Assembly: GCF_008086045.1 (NCBI RefSeq)
Contig: NZ_VSEY01000034.1
Coordinates: forward strand, 62,001 to 126,000
Direction: 5' to 3'
DNA: 64,000 bases
DNA from: Nonomuraea sp. PA05
GTDB lineage: Bacteria; Actinomycetota; Actinomycetes; Streptosporangiales; Streptosporangiaceae
Below are positions 50,600 through 59,637 of this stretch, piece by piece (position 1 is the first letter of the stretch; each line of letters starts with the position of its first letter). The notes beneath the pieces were generated by a model. The model searched no databases. It saw only the letters and a program-made list of their open reading frames with translations, and was not told the origin of the DNA. A program made the translations under genes and the position numbers.

Positions 50600-51610
50600 T
50601 CACAGCTCGAAGACCAGGCGGGCGGGCACCGTCCCGGCCAGGACTTCGTCGAAGGACCGGTTGATGTCCTCGAGCCTGCGCGTCTCATGGATGACCTTGG
50701 TGCGTCCCGCGGCGTGCAGTTTGAACACCTCCGCCAGGTCGGCGCGGGTGCCGACGATGGAGCCGATGACGCTGATGCCACCGAGAACGGTCTCGAAGAT
50801 CGGCAGACTCATGGTGTTGTCCTTGGGCAGCGACACCAGCACCAGCCGTCCGCCGCGGCGCAGCGAGGCGTGCGCCTGCTCCAGCACGCGCGGGCTGGCG
50901 GCCAGCACGATGGCCACGTCCGCCCCGCCGAGAGCCTTGATCTCGGCGACCGGGTCGGCGACGGCGGCGTTGACCGTGTGAGCGGCGCCGAGCTCCCGGG
51001 CCAGGCGCAGTTTGTCCTCGGTGACGTCGACCGCGATCGTCTCGCCGCCGAAGATCTGCGCGTACTGCTGGGCCAGGTGGCCCAGCCCGCCGATGCCGAA
51101 GATCGCCGCCCGCTCGGAGGGGCGCAGGCCCGAGACCAGGACCGCCTTGTACGTGGTCACCCCCGCGCAGGTCAGCGGCGCGGCCTCGGCCGGGGTGACG
51201 CCGGCGGGCACCGGGACCACGTAGGCGGCGTGCGCGACCGCGTACTCGGCGTGGCCGCCGTTGAGGGCGTACCCGCTGTTCAGCTGGGACTCGCACAGGT
51301 TCTCCCGGCCGCTGACGCAGTATTCGCAGGTGCCGCAGGCGTAGCCGAGCCAGGGAATGGCCACCCGCTCCCCTACCGTCCGGCCGGTCACCGCTGAGCC
51401 CGTCTCCTCTATGACGCCGACCCCCTCGTGGCCGGGGATGAACGGCAGGGCGGGCTTGACCGGCCAGTCGCCGTGGGCGGCGTGAATGTCGGTGTGGCAC
51501 AGCCCGCTCGCCTCGATCCGGACGAGAACCTCGGTCGGGCCCGGCTGCGGGACGGGCACCCCCTGCAGTTCGACGGGCTTGTCAAAGGCGGTGACTACGG
51601 CAGCGCGCAT
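50600..51610 (-). CDS. Zinc-dependent alcohol dehydrogenase (AdhP/AdhA type)
   Basis: A 336-residue medium-chain dehydrogenase. Catalytic zinc ligands are Cys38 and His61/Glu62 (GLCHTDIHAAHGDWP, PGHEGVG). The structural zinc is bound by Cys92, Cys95, Cys98 and Cys106. The NAD site is AAIFGIGGLGHLAQQYA. The HGDWPVKPALPFIPGHEG form is typical of AdhP-type ethanol dehydrogenases. It stands alone between the sulfatase and a 410-bp gap. Confidence 0.93.
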   Translation of the reverse strand: MRAAVVTAFDKPVELQGVPVPQPGPTEVLVRIEASGLCHTDIHAAHGDWPVKPALPFIPGHEGVGVIEETGSAVTGRTVGERVAIPWLGYACGTCEYCVSGRENLCESQLNSGYALNGGHAEYAVAHAAYVVPVPAGVTPAEAAPLTCAGVTTYKAVLVSGLRPSERAAIFGIGGLGHLAQQYAQIFGGETIAVDVTEDKLRLARELGAAHTVNAAVADPVAEIKALGGADVAIVLAASPRVLEQAHASLRRGGRLVLVSLPKDNTMSLPIFETVLGGISVIGSIVGTRADLAEVFKLHAAGRTKVIHETRRLEDINRSFDEVLAGTVPARLVFEL

Positions 51611-52020
51611 GGTTCTGCTTTCTGTGTGGGTCCTGCCTGCAGCCTTCCCCCTTCAGCGGCGCTCCCATCAGGGGCGATGGGCTCGTACGGCGTCCCGGCT
51701 GGAAGTGGTGGCGGCCCGTTTCCTGGTCGGGGTCGCGGGCCTGGCATGGCGCCTGCTCCCACGGCGGTCAGGTGGGCGGCCGCAAGATTGCGGCGTCGGA
51801 TGGGCTGGTGCGCGAAGCAGCGCTCCACGTGCCCGGCCGGCCGGAGCACGCCAGTCCGGCTCCGCCGAAGCCCGGCAGCCGCTTGTCCGGTGTCTTCCTG
51901 GCCTCGGCGTAGGAGCGGTAGGAGGCGAAGCCGTCACCACACCGGCCCGCCAGGTTGCGCGGCTGCGCCCGATCGGAGGGCCGATCTTCACAGAGCCGGC
52001 GTCATCCCCTGCAGCGGAGG
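51611..52020. other. 410-bp gap with no assignable gene
   Basis: It must contain the promoter of the alcohol dehydrogenase and the end of the sigma-factor operon. Long frames exist on both strands because of the high GC, but none shows a recognisable domain, a good ribosome-binding site or consistent codon bias. I see no hairpin or repeat. Confidence 0.45.
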
Positions 52021-52713
52021 TCAGGGGTGCTGCTGGATCGGCGCGGTGTCGTCGACCTGCACACATGGCTTCACGGGCGTGTCCGCCTTGGCCAGCCAGG
52101 CACCGAGTTGCCACGGCTGGCGCGGGTTCTGGTTGTCGCGGAACTCCAGCACCAGAGTCTCCCCTCGCCGCATGTGCTGCGGAGAAATGAGGAACTTCTG
52201 CCCGGAGTCCAGCCGGGACACCAGCCGGACGACCTTGTGTGAGCGCCAGTTCTCCTTGTCGTGGAACTCCTGAAGCTCCTCCTCGTTCATCTCCGCGGGA
52301 TTCTTCGAGCCGTAGGCCAGATCGGCACTGGCGAAGCGGTCGCCGGCGCATCGCTTGCCCGGCGGCTCGAACGTCACGTCGGCTGTCACCCCCACGGTGC
52401 TCAGCTTGGCCGCCAGCCCCTCGGGGTCACGCAGCTCGGTGAGGGTCACCGTGATCGTGCCGTCAGGGTTCTTCACCACCGCGTAAGCGGGATCGGCGTC
52501 CCCGATCACCAGGGGTGCGGCGACAGCGGCCACGGCGACGGCTGCCGCGACCAGCAGCCGTGGACCGGTGAAGATCGCCCGGTCTCGCCCGAGGACGCGC
52601 CGGCGCGCGGGCGGGTCGGCCATTCCTTCCAGCAGCCGCCGCCGCGCCCCGGCGAGGTCGTCCGGAGTGCCCGGGGAAACAGTCGCCCACATGGTCTTGA
52701 GCTCGTCCATCAT
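52021..52713 (-). CDS. CU044_5270-like membrane protein (sigma-factor partner)
   Basis: A 230-residue protein with one membrane helix (about 52-70) and an extracytoplasmic C-terminal domain. The N-terminal 50 residues carry LKTMWATVSPGTPDDLAGARRRLL, as in CU044_5270-type proteins commonly encoded after ECF sigma factors. The ATG overlaps the sigma-factor stop by four bases and follows GAGGAG, so the pair is coupled. It may act as the cognate anti-sigma factor or signal receptor; direct evidence is lacking. Confidence 0.8.
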   Translation of the reverse strand: MMDELKTMWATVSPGTPDDLAGARRRLLEGMADPPARRRVLGRDRAIFTGPRLLVAAAVAVAAVAAPLVIGDADPAYAVVKNPDGTITVTLTELRDPEGLAAKLSTVGVTADVTFEPPGKRCAGDRFASADLAYGSKNPAEMNEEELQEFHDKENWRSHKVVRLVSRLDSGQKFLISPQHMRRGETLVLEFRDNQNPRQPWQLGAWLAKADTPVKPCVQVDDTAPIQQHP

Positions 52714-53309
52714 TCCGCTCCTCGTTCCAGTGCCTGACGGACCCGGGTGCGGGCCCGGTTGAGTCGCGAGCGCACGGTCCCCAGAGGGATGGCGAGTGCG
52801 TCCGCGACCTCCTGGTAGCTCAGCTCGGCCCAGGCGACGAGCAGCAGCACGTCGCGATCGGCTCGGCTGAGTTTCAGCAACGCCTGCGCCAGTGGCCGGT
52901 TGACGGCCAGGGTGCCGACCCCGTCCTCGACCGGCGCGCCGGACACCTCCGCCGGATGCACCCCACTGCGGATGTAGGCGCGGTAGAGGCTCATCTCGGT
53001 GCGGCGATGCTTGCCGATCAGGTTGGAGGCGATGCCGTACAGCCAGGGGCGGGCGTCGGCGCGGGCCTGGTCGTAATCGCCCCGGCGCTGGAAGGCGGTC
53101 AGGAAGGTGTCGGCCACGATGTCCTCGGCCTCGCTGGGGCCCAGTCGCCGGACCACGTAGCGATGGAGGTACGGCGCATGCCGGTCGAACAGAACGGTGA
53201 AGGTCTCCGGCTCGTTCAGCGACCGCTCGATGAGGGTCGCGTCGTCAGCCTTGATGACGTCGCGTATGGGGTCATGCGTGTCGACCCCTTCTTGGCGTAT
53301 GCCGGTCAC
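52710..53309 (-). CDS. ECF-type RNA polymerase sigma factor
   Basis: A 199-residue sigma factor. Region 2 is FTVLFDRHAPYLHRYVVRRLGPSEAEDIVADTFLTAF, with WLYGIASNLIGKHRR following. Region 4 is LLKLSRADRDVLLLVAWAELSYQEVADALAIPLGTVRSRLNRAR. I chose GTG 53309 because the later VDTHD residue is coded by GTC and no ATG precedes region 2 in frame. It directs transcription of its own operon or unknown targets, probably in response to a signal sensed by the coupled membrane protein. Confidence 0.9.
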   Translation of the reverse strand: MTGIRQEGVDTHDPIRDVIKADDATLIERSLNEPETFTVLFDRHAPYLHRYVVRRLGPSEAEDIVADTFLTAFQRRGDYDQARADARPWLYGIASNLIGKHRRTEMSLYRAYIRSGVHPAEVSGAPVEDGVGTLAVNRPLAQALLKLSRADRDVLLLVAWAELSYQEVADALAIPLGTVRSRLNRARTRVRQALERGAE

Positions 53310-53647
53310 ACGTACTCTTACCGCGCCGGACCGAAAAGGTTCACGCCCGTCGGCCCTGCCGCCCGTCGGGATGTCTGTCGCAGGCCGGATCGCGTGGTCT
53401 CTGCCGGGGGCGGGGGTGCGACAGCCTGCCCGTCGCGAGAGTTGATCAGCCGATCCGGGCGGGTGCACACTGCGGACGCGGAAAGATCCGGCACCATCGC
53501 CCCCACCCCCGGGTCGGTGGAGATCACATCCCTATGACCGGCGCCGTCCATCCGGCGTGACCGCGCTCCCGTTCTGGCCGGACGCGCTCCGCCCGACGGC
53601 GGCGGCCCCGTCGAAGGTGACACCTGCTCCACCTCGCCCGCCGGAGT
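53310..53647. other. Gap between the carotenoid oxygenase and sigma-factor genes
   Basis: This 338-bp stretch should hold the promoter of the sigma operon. Minus-strand frames extend the sigma factor upstream but lack a start with a ribosome-binding site. No operator or hairpin is evident. Confidence 0.4.
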
Positions 53648-55156
53648 TCACTCGCGGGATCGGGGGATCCACGAGCCGTGGAATCCGGCCGGGACGCCGC
53701 GGGGCAGCTCCACCGTCGCCACAGGGCCGCCCTCCACGCGGGCCGCGTCCAGCACCAGGAGCTGTGAGGCGGAGCCGTCGCGGCGGGTGGCGACGGCCAT
53801 CAGCCAGCCGTCGTCCTCGCGGCGCGGGCCCGGCGTCGCCGGCACGAACACCGCCTCCCCGACCATCGTCTCGGCGTCCAGCTCGTGCACGGCGCAGGTG
53901 CCGGTGACGTCGTCGTACTTGACGATCGCGCAGTGGTCGCGGCTGCGGGGCTCGTTGCCGGTGACCGTGTAGAGGTAGCGGGAGCGCCGGCCGGTCAGGT
54001 CGTCGTCGATCGTGGGGAACTCCACCACCCGGTCGTCGAGCTGCTGCTCGGTGGCGCGGCCGGTGGCCGGGTCGAGGATCCAGCGGTGCAGGGAGGAACG
54101 GCCGATCGCCGGGGCGCCAAGGTCGCGCGCGCCGTCGGTTCGCGAGCCGACGCCACGGTCGGAGCCAGGCGGCGGGGTCGGAAGGGGCGGCGGGGGTAGG
54201 GGGCCGAAGGTGCGTTCGGCGTCGGTGCGGGACAGGCGTGGGGAGAAGCCGCGCGCGGCGTCCGCCCGGGACAGCATCGCCCAGAGCGCGGTCCACTCGG
54301 CGGGCGAGTAGCGGACGGCATCGAGGATCACCCGGCCGCCGGCGTCCTCGTGGGCGTTGCCGACGTGGAAGATCCAGCACGGCTCGATCTCGAACCACGT
54401 CACCTCGGCGCCGGGACGATCGTGCCGCATCAGGCCGAGCCGGGCGCCGTGAGCCTCGTCCCAGCCGTACGGGATGCCCCGGTCGGCCAGGGAGAGCTGG
54501 AACGTCATGGGCAGGTCGAGCCAGACGACGTGGTGCTCGGTGACGGCGAAGTCGTGCATCATCGTGCCCGCCCGCACCGGCACCTCCCGGCTGTGGACGA
54601 GCTCGCCCTTGGCGTCGAGCCGGTGGTAGGTGAGCAGCGGCGGGACGAAGCCGTAGCCGAAGAAGTGCAGCTCTCCGGTGTCCGGGTCGGTCTTGGGGTG
54701 GGCGGTCATGGCGGTGGTGAGCCGGCCGCCGAAGTCGCAGGGGCCGACGGTGGCGAGGTCGGGCGTCACCTCGTACGGCAGGCCCACCTCGACGAGGGCG
54801 TAGACGCGGTCGGCGTGCGCCATCACGTGGGTGTTGGCCGAGGTGGCCGTCAGGTCGATCCGGCCGTCGGGGGTGACGAACGGCTTGTCGTGGAAGGCGC
54901 CGGTCCGCACCCACCGGTTGCGGTACCACTCGGCGCGCCCGCCGCGCAGCCGTACCCCGTGCAGCATGCCGGGACCGGCCTGGAGGTGGCCGCTGCGCCG
55001 GCCGGGCAGGGGGTTGGGGCCGTTGCGAAGATAGCGGCCGTCCAGCTCGGGCGGGAGCGTGCCGGTCACGGGCAGGTGTACGGCGTCGATCTCGTCGGGC
55101 ACCGCCTGGAGGTGGCCGGGGAGGCCGTACTGTTCGACGGTCTGCGGGTCGATCAC
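53648..55156 (-). CDS. Carotenoid oxygenase family dioxygenase
   Basis: A 502-residue iron dioxygenase of seven-bladed propeller fold. The four iron-ligand His residues can be traced in TTAMTAHPKTD, TMMHDFAVTEHH, IFHVGNAHEDA and the terminal GFHGSWIP. The early LRNGPNPLP is also conserved. It cleaves C=C bonds of carotenoids, apocarotenoids, stilbenes or related compounds. A Pro-rich insert (about 320-352) is unusual. The GTG at 55156 follows CTGGAGG and sits in a 47-bp duplication that places an almost identical GTG start 47 bases upstream. It diverges from the Ole cluster. Confidence 0.92.
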   Translation of the reverse strand: MIDPQTVEQYGLPGHLQAVPDEIDAVHLPVTGTLPPELDGRYLRNGPNPLPGRRSGHLQAGPGMLHGVRLRGGRAEWYRNRWVRTGAFHDKPFVTPDGRIDLTATSANTHVMAHADRVYALVEVGLPYEVTPDLATVGPCDFGGRLTTAMTAHPKTDPDTGELHFFGYGFVPPLLTYHRLDAKGELVHSREVPVRAGTMMHDFAVTEHHVVWLDLPMTFQLSLADRGIPYGWDEAHGARLGLMRHDRPGAEVTWFEIEPCWIFHVGNAHEDAGGRVILDAVRYSPAEWTALWAMLSRADAARGFSPRLSRTDAERTFGPLPPPPLPTPPPGSDRGVGSRTDGARDLGAPAIGRSSLHRWILDPATGRATEQQLDDRVVEFPTIDDDLTGRRSRYLYTVTGNEPRSRDHCAIVKYDDVTGTCAVHELDAETMVGEAVFVPATPGPRREDDGWLMAVATRRDGSASQLLVLDAARVEGGPVATVELPRGVPAGFHGSWIPRSRE

Positions 55157-55237
55157 GACGCCTCCAGCGAGGTACGGGAGAGCGTCACCAGCGGGTCGAT
55201 CACGGCGCCTCCAGCGAGGTTCGGGGCAGCGTCACCA
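55144..55237. repeat. 47-bp duplication of the carotenoid oxygenase start region
   Basis: A 47-bp unit beginning GCGGGTCGATCAC occurs at 55144 and 55191 with a few mismatches. Each copy contains, on the minus strand, CTGGAGGCG followed by GTGATCGACCCG, that is, a ribosome-binding site and start codon. The copy nearer the gene is its real start; the other starts the leader frame. Confidence 0.9.
55153..55203 (-). CDS. Leader peptide coupled to the carotenoid oxygenase
   Basis: The upstream copy of the duplicated start region opens a 16-residue frame, MIDPLVTLSRTSLEAS, with its own CTGGAGG. Its TGA overlaps the GTG start of the carotenoid oxygenase (GTGA). This is the geometry of translational coupling. 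It arises automatically from the 47-bp duplication, so function is unproved. Confidence 0.5.
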   Translation of the reverse strand: MIDPLVTLSRTSLEAS

Positions 55238-55479
55238 TAGGACGGGGCGGCGGCGCCGCCTAGGCGCGCCGTGGCCACATTGCCGCTCGGCGGCGCCCGC
55301 CGGGATCGCCGCGCGGTGGCGCTGGTCAAGGCCTCGGCAAGCCGGGGCGTGCGCTCGGCGGTTCAGCTAGGTTCGCCGCCGGGTCTTGCTTATCGTGGGC
55401 GCCTGTTGCCCAGGAAAGGCGGACTTAGCATGCTCTATCGGCCAGCCGCGCGGCCCGTACGGGGAAGGGGCGAGCCCGC
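55238..55479. other. Divergent promoter region, carotenoid oxygenase / oleA
   Basis: The remaining 242 bp between the duplication and the oleA start should contain both promoters. I find no clear -35/-10 pair and no palindrome. The stretch is GC-rich (CGGCGGCGCC and similar runs). Confidence 0.35.
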
Positions 55480-56490
55480 ATGAGCCGGTCGCGGTACTCC
55501 CGCGTGGCGGGGGTGGCGGTGCACCTGCCGGACGACAGCCTGACGACACCGCGGCTGGAGGACCTGCTCGCCGAACGCAACCCCGGCGTCCAGGTGCCGC
55601 GTGGCCTGATCGAGCGGCACAGCGGCGTGCGGCGCCGCCACGTCGCGCCGCCGGAGAGCATGGCGTCGGACCTGGCGGTGGCGGCGGCCCGGCGGCTGCT
55701 GCGGCAGACCGGGCACGCGCCGCCGTCCATCGACCTGATCATCTACGCGGGCGTGTCGGGCGACGCCGTCGAGCCGGCGACCGGTCACATGGTGGCGGCC
55801 AAGCTGGGGGCGAACTGCCCCGTCTTCGACGTCCGGGACGCGTGCAACAGCGTCCTGCGGGCGATCCACCTCGCGGACGCGCTCATCACCGGCGGCTACC
55901 ACCGGACGGTCCTCATCGCGTGCGGCGAGGTCGTGACCGCCGGCATCCAGTGGCGGCTGGAGTCGCAGGAGGACTTCGAGCCGGCGATCCCGTCCTACAC
56001 GGTCTCCGACTCGGGCACGGCGCTGCTGCTGGAGTCCAGCGGGACACCAGGGGTGCTCGGGGACCGATTCGGGGCGAACTCCGCGTACTGGGAGTCCTCG
56101 ATCATGCCGTTCGTACGCGATCCGCTCGGCGGGTTCGGCGCCGGGCCCTTCGCGATCGACCCGGTCTCGCTGGCCATCGGGGTGCAGAAGCTGGACCTGA
56201 GCGTGCTGCGGCAGCCGCTGGCAGAGCGGGGGCTCGGCTGGGAGGACATGGCGGTGGTGTGCGTGCACCAGCCGTCGCTGGCGGCGCTGCACTGGTTGTG
56301 CGAGCTGATCGAGCTACCGCCGGACAAGGCCGAGGTGACGATCGTCGATCACGGCAACCTGGCCGCCTCGACGTTGCCGATGCAGTTGCGGTCGGCGGAG
56401 GAGGCGGGGCGGCTCAAGCGGGGCGACCTGGTCGCGCTGGTGGGGGTGGCGAGCGGGCTCAGCTCGGGCACGGTGCTGCTGCGCTGGTGA
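55480..56490 (+). CDS. oleA: OleA-type beta-ketoacyl synthase III (head-to-head acyl condensation)
   Basis: A 336-residue thiolase-fold enzyme of the FabH/OleA group. The catalytic triad is Cys122 (DVRDACNSVLRAI), His263 (CVHQPSLAAL) and Asn293 (VDHGNLAAS). HQPS in place of the HQAN of FabH fits a non-FabH ketosynthase. OleA condenses two fatty acyl-CoAs to a 2-alkyl-3-ketoacid. The assignment rests mainly on the neighbours: OleB-, OleD- and OleC-like genes follow within 7 kb. It is cotranscribed with the MMPL exporter. Starter specificity cannot be read from sequence. Confidence 0.83.
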   Translation: MSRSRYSRVAGVAVHLPDDSLTTPRLEDLLAERNPGVQVPRGLIERHSGVRRRHVAPPESMASDLAVAAARRLLRQTGHAPPSIDLIIYAGVSGDAVEPATGHMVAAKLGANCPVFDVRDACNSVLRAIHLADALITGGYHRTVLIACGEVVTAGIQWRLESQEDFEPAIPSYTVSDSGTALLLESSGTPGVLGDRFGANSAYWESSIMPFVRDPLGGFGAGPFAIDPVSLAIGVQKLDLSVLRQPLAERGLGWEDMAVVCVHQPSLAALHWLCELIELPPDKAEVTIVDHGNLAASTLPMQLRSAEEAGRLKRGDLVALVGVASGLSSGTVLLRW

Positions 56491-56531
56491 GGACGCGCCC
56501 CGCCGGGACCGGACCATGAGGAGGAGTGTCC

Positions 56532-58706
56532 ATGCCGGTCGGCATCCGTCATCGCAGCCCCCGCGCCGTACCCCCCGCCGGGTCCGGCCTGTGGCAGGAC
56601 GGTCTCGCCGCGGGCTCCGGCGTCCTCGACCGGCTCGGGCGGGCGGTCGCGGGCCCGGCCGGATGGCTCGTCATCGCGTGCTGGCTGCTCCTGGCGGGCG
56701 CGGCGCTGACGGTGCTGCCCGGCCTCGCGCAGCGGCTGGCCCCGCCCTCGCTGGAGGTGCCCGGCTCACCGTCCGCGAGAGCCGCGGCGGTGGTCGCGCG
56801 CGGCTTCCCCGAGCTGGGCGGCGAGCAGATGATGCTGGCGTTCGGCTCGTCCACCTTGAACGCGGACGAGCCGCGCCACCAGCGGGCGGTCGCCGCCACG
56901 GTGGAGGCGCTGGCCGCCCGTCCGGACGTCGGCGCGATGCTGCCGCTGCCCGGGACCGACGGCGGGCACCCCCGCCACGCGTACGTGCTGGCCGGCGTGC
57001 ACGGCGACGAGCCGGCCCGGCAGCGGAACCTGCCCGCCCAGCTCGCGACCGCCCGCCAGGCCGCCCAGGACGCGTCGGGCGGCGTGGTCACCGTGACCAT
57101 CCTGGGGGTGAGCCGGGCCTTCGCGCAGCTCGCGCACGCCGACATGGCGGATCTGCGGTCGATGGAGGCGATGACCGTCCCGGTGGCGGCGGTGCTGCTG
57201 GTGCTCGGCCTGGGCGCGGTGGGGGCGGCGGCGCTGCCGCTGGTGGTGGGCGGTGCGGCGATCCTGACCGCGGTGGGCGCGCTCGCGGTGGCGGCGGCGC
57301 TGGCGCCGGTCGACTCGACCATGCTGACCTACACCGTCACCATGTCGCTGGGGCTGGGGCTCGACTACACGCTGCTGATCCTGCTGCGTTACCGTCAGGC
57401 GCGCCGCGCCGGGCTGACGACGCGGCTCGCCGCCGGGCGCGCCGCCGCCACGGCGGGCGGCACGGTGCTGTGGTGCGGGGCCGCGATCGTCGTCACGTCC
57501 TGCGCGTTGCTGGTCGTGGACGTGCCGTGGGCGCATTCCCTGGCGCTGGCCGGCATGCTGGCCGCGCTCGTCACCCTGGCCGCCGCGCTGACGCTGGGAC
57601 CGGCGCTGCTGTCCCGCCTGGACCGGTGGCTGGAGTTCGGCACGCTGCCGTGGCGCAGGGCCGGGGCGGCGGGCGGGCGGGCGGCGTGGTTGCGGAGCGC
57701 CGAGCACATGATGCGGAGGCCCGGCCGGTACGCCGTGGCCGCCGTCGCCGTGCTGGCCCTGGCCGCCGTGCCGGTGCTGCACCTGCGGATGGGTCTGCAC
57801 TACGACCGTCCGGCGCTGGCGGGCACCGACATCGGCGCCGGGATGGCCGAGCTGGAACGCGACGGGGTGGCCGGGCTGACCACCGTGGCACTGCCGCACC
57901 CCGGCGGCGCCGCGCCCGTGGACACCTTCGCCTTCCAGCAGGCGCTGCGGGCCGACCCGAGGGTGTCCATGGCCACCGTGATGGACAACGGCAGGGACCT
58001 GACCGTGATGCTCATCGCCGACCGGTGCCCGCCGGACGGGGCCGCCGCGGCCGCGTTCCAGCGGGACCTGCACGCGATGGGCGCGCGCCTGCTGCCCGCC
58101 GGACAGCCGATGCCGGCCGTCGGGCCGGCGGCGCGGCTCGGCGACCTGGCGGCGGCGGCGCTGGACGGGCTGTGGCAGGTGCTGGCGGTGGTGCTGCTGG
58201 CATCGTTCGGGTTGCTGCTGCTGACGTTCCGCAGCCTGCTGATCCCGCTCAAGGCGGTCGCCATGAACCTGCTGTCCGTCTGTGCCGCCTTCGGGCTGCT
58301 CACCGCCGTCTTCCAGGACCTGGGGCCGGAGGGCGCCGACGTCAACGCGTTGCTGCCGCTGATCGTGTTCACCATCGTCTTCGGGCTGTCCCTGGACTAC
58401 GAGGTCTTCCTCGTGCACCGCATCGCCGAGCACTACCGCCGGAGCGGCGACAACACCGCCGCCGTGGTGCACGGGCTGCGGTGCACGGCGCGTCCGATCA
58501 CGCTGGCGGCGGCCATCATGGCGGTCACGTTCGGGGGGCTGATGCTCACGCGGCGGCTGGACTTTCAGCAGGGCGGGTTCGCGGTGGCGGCGGCGATCGT
58601 GCTGGACGCCACGATCATCCGGATGGTGCTGGTGCCGAGCCTGATGCGGTTGCTGGGGCGGTGGAACTGGTGGCTGCCCGGGTTCAGCGGCGCAGGAAGG
58701 CGGTGA
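56532..58706 (+). CDS. MMPL/RND family transporter
   Basis: A 724-residue transporter with about twelve membrane helices in two halves, each preceded by a periplasmic domain. MMPL marks are LGLGLDYTLLILLRYRQARRAG in the first half and VFGLSLDYEVFLVHRIAEHYRRSGDN in the second. In actinobacteria such proteins export complex lipids. It follows oleA with a 41-bp gap and shares its strand, so it is a good candidate exporter of the Ole product. GAGGAG precedes ATG 56532. Its last 23 bases overlap the convergent oleB gene. Confidence 0.92.
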   Translation: MPVGIRHRSPRAVPPAGSGLWQDGLAAGSGVLDRLGRAVAGPAGWLVIACWLLLAGAALTVLPGLAQRLAPPSLEVPGSPSARAAAVVARGFPELGGEQMMLAFGSSTLNADEPRHQRAVAATVEALAARPDVGAMLPLPGTDGGHPRHAYVLAGVHGDEPARQRNLPAQLATARQAAQDASGGVVTVTILGVSRAFAQLAHADMADLRSMEAMTVPVAAVLLVLGLGAVGAAALPLVVGGAAILTAVGALAVAAALAPVDSTMLTYTVTMSLGLGLDYTLLILLRYRQARRAGLTTRLAAGRAAATAGGTVLWCGAAIVVTSCALLVVDVPWAHSLALAGMLAALVTLAAALTLGPALLSRLDRWLEFGTLPWRRAGAAGGRAAWLRSAEHMMRRPGRYAVAAVAVLALAAVPVLHLRMGLHYDRPALAGTDIGAGMAELERDGVAGLTTVALPHPGGAAPVDTFAFQQALRADPRVSMATVMDNGRDLTVMLIADRCPPDGAAAAAFQRDLHAMGARLLPAGQPMPAVGPAARLGDLAAAALDGLWQVLAVVLLASFGLLLLTFRSLLIPLKAVAMNLLSVCAAFGLLTAVFQDLGPEGADVNALLPLIVFTIVFGLSLDYEVFLVHRIAEHYRRSGDNTAAVVHGLRCTARPITLAAAIMAVTFGGLMLTRRLDFQQGGFAVAAAIVLDATIIRMVLVPSLMRLLGRWNWWLPGFSGAGRR

Positions 58707-59637
58707 CGGCCGGTTCAGTGTGGCGCAGGAAGGCGGTGATCGCCGGGACGAGGCTGTCGTGGGCGTCCTCCAGCACGTAGTGCCCGGCGCCGGGAAAGGC
58801 GTGCACCTGCGCGCGCGGCAGGCGCCGCCGCCACTCGCGCAGCATGAGCGGGTCGAGGACGGGATCGCGCAGCCCCCACCCGATCAGTACGGGCCGGTCG
58901 GCGAACGCGGCCAGCGTCTCCCCCGCCCGCACCAGCAGCGGCCACGACGGGTCGCCGGGGCCGAGCGGGATGTCGTGGACGAACCGCTGGACGGCCAGCC
59001 GGTGCTCCCTCCCGTCGTCCGGCGCCAGGAAGGCGGCCCGCACGTCCGGCGGGAGCCGGTCGCGCAGCCCGAACGGCGGCAGCGTGGCCAGCCGGGCGAA
59101 CGCGTGGTGGCGCAGGAACAGGCGCTCGCCCAGCCGCGTCTCCCGCAGCAGCCACAGCGGCAGCCGCAGCGCCGGGCGCACCCGCGGGCCGTGCGGGTCG
59201 GGGAAGGCGGCGGTGTTGAGCACGACCAGCCGGGACACCCGGCCGGGGTGGCGGGCGGCCCAGGCCATGCCGATGGGGCCGCCCCAGTCGTGCATGACGA
59301 GCGTCCAGCCGTTCTCGGGGGCGGAGCGTTCGGTGATGAGGTGGTCGGTGAGGGCGTCGAGGTCGTCCACGCGGGAGGCCAGGGTGAAGGGGTGACGGCC
59401 GGCGGCGGGCTTGTCGGACAGGCCCATCCCGAGGTGGTCGGGGGCGATGCAGCGGTGCTCGCCGCGCAGCGCCAGGACGAGGCGTCGCCACAGGTAGCTC
59501 CAGGACGGGTTGCCGTGCAGCATGAGCACGGGCGCGCCGTCGCCCTCGTCCAGGTAGTGCAGGCGCAGGGCGTCATGGGTGAACCAGCGCGACTCGAAGG
59601 GGTAGCCGGGCAGGGGCGGGCGCGTGCGGGTGGGCAT
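58684..59637 (-). CDS. oleB: OleB-type alpha/beta hydrolase (beta-lactone decarboxylase)
   Basis: A 317-residue alpha/beta hydrolase of haloalkane-dehalogenase type. The oxyanion/nucleophile region is HGNPSWSYLWR (41-51), the nucleophile is Asp117 (MHDWGGPIG), and His286 lies in GAGHYVLED. In Ole clusters this enzyme converts a cis-beta-lactone to a cis-olefin and CO2. It is coupled to oleD by a four-base overlap (ATGA). The C-terminus duplicates a short AxTAFLR stretch. A stand-alone dehalogenase is the alternative, but the oleDC context is decisive. Confidence 0.84.
   Translation of the reverse strand: MPTRTRPPLPGYPFESRWFTHDALRLHYLDEGDGAPVLMLHGNPSWSYLWRRLVLALRGEHRCIAPDHLGMGLSDKPAAGRHPFTLASRVDDLDALTDHLITERSAPENGWTLVMHDWGGPIGMAWAARHPGRVSRLVVLNTAAFPDPHGPRVRPALRLPLWLLRETRLGERLFLRHHAFARLATLPPFGLRDRLPPDVRAAFLAPDDGREHRLAVQRFVHDIPLGPGDPSWPLLVRAGETLAAFADRPVLIGWGLRDPVLDPLMLREWRRRLPRAQVHAFPGAGHYVLEDAHDSLVPAITAFLRHTEPAVTAFLRR

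Noticed and set aside
51611..52020. A transposase relic in the gap after the alcohol dehydrogenase
   Set aside because: I looked for DDE or HTH-like segments in all frames and saw only weak resemblance without catalytic residues or terminal inverted repeats.
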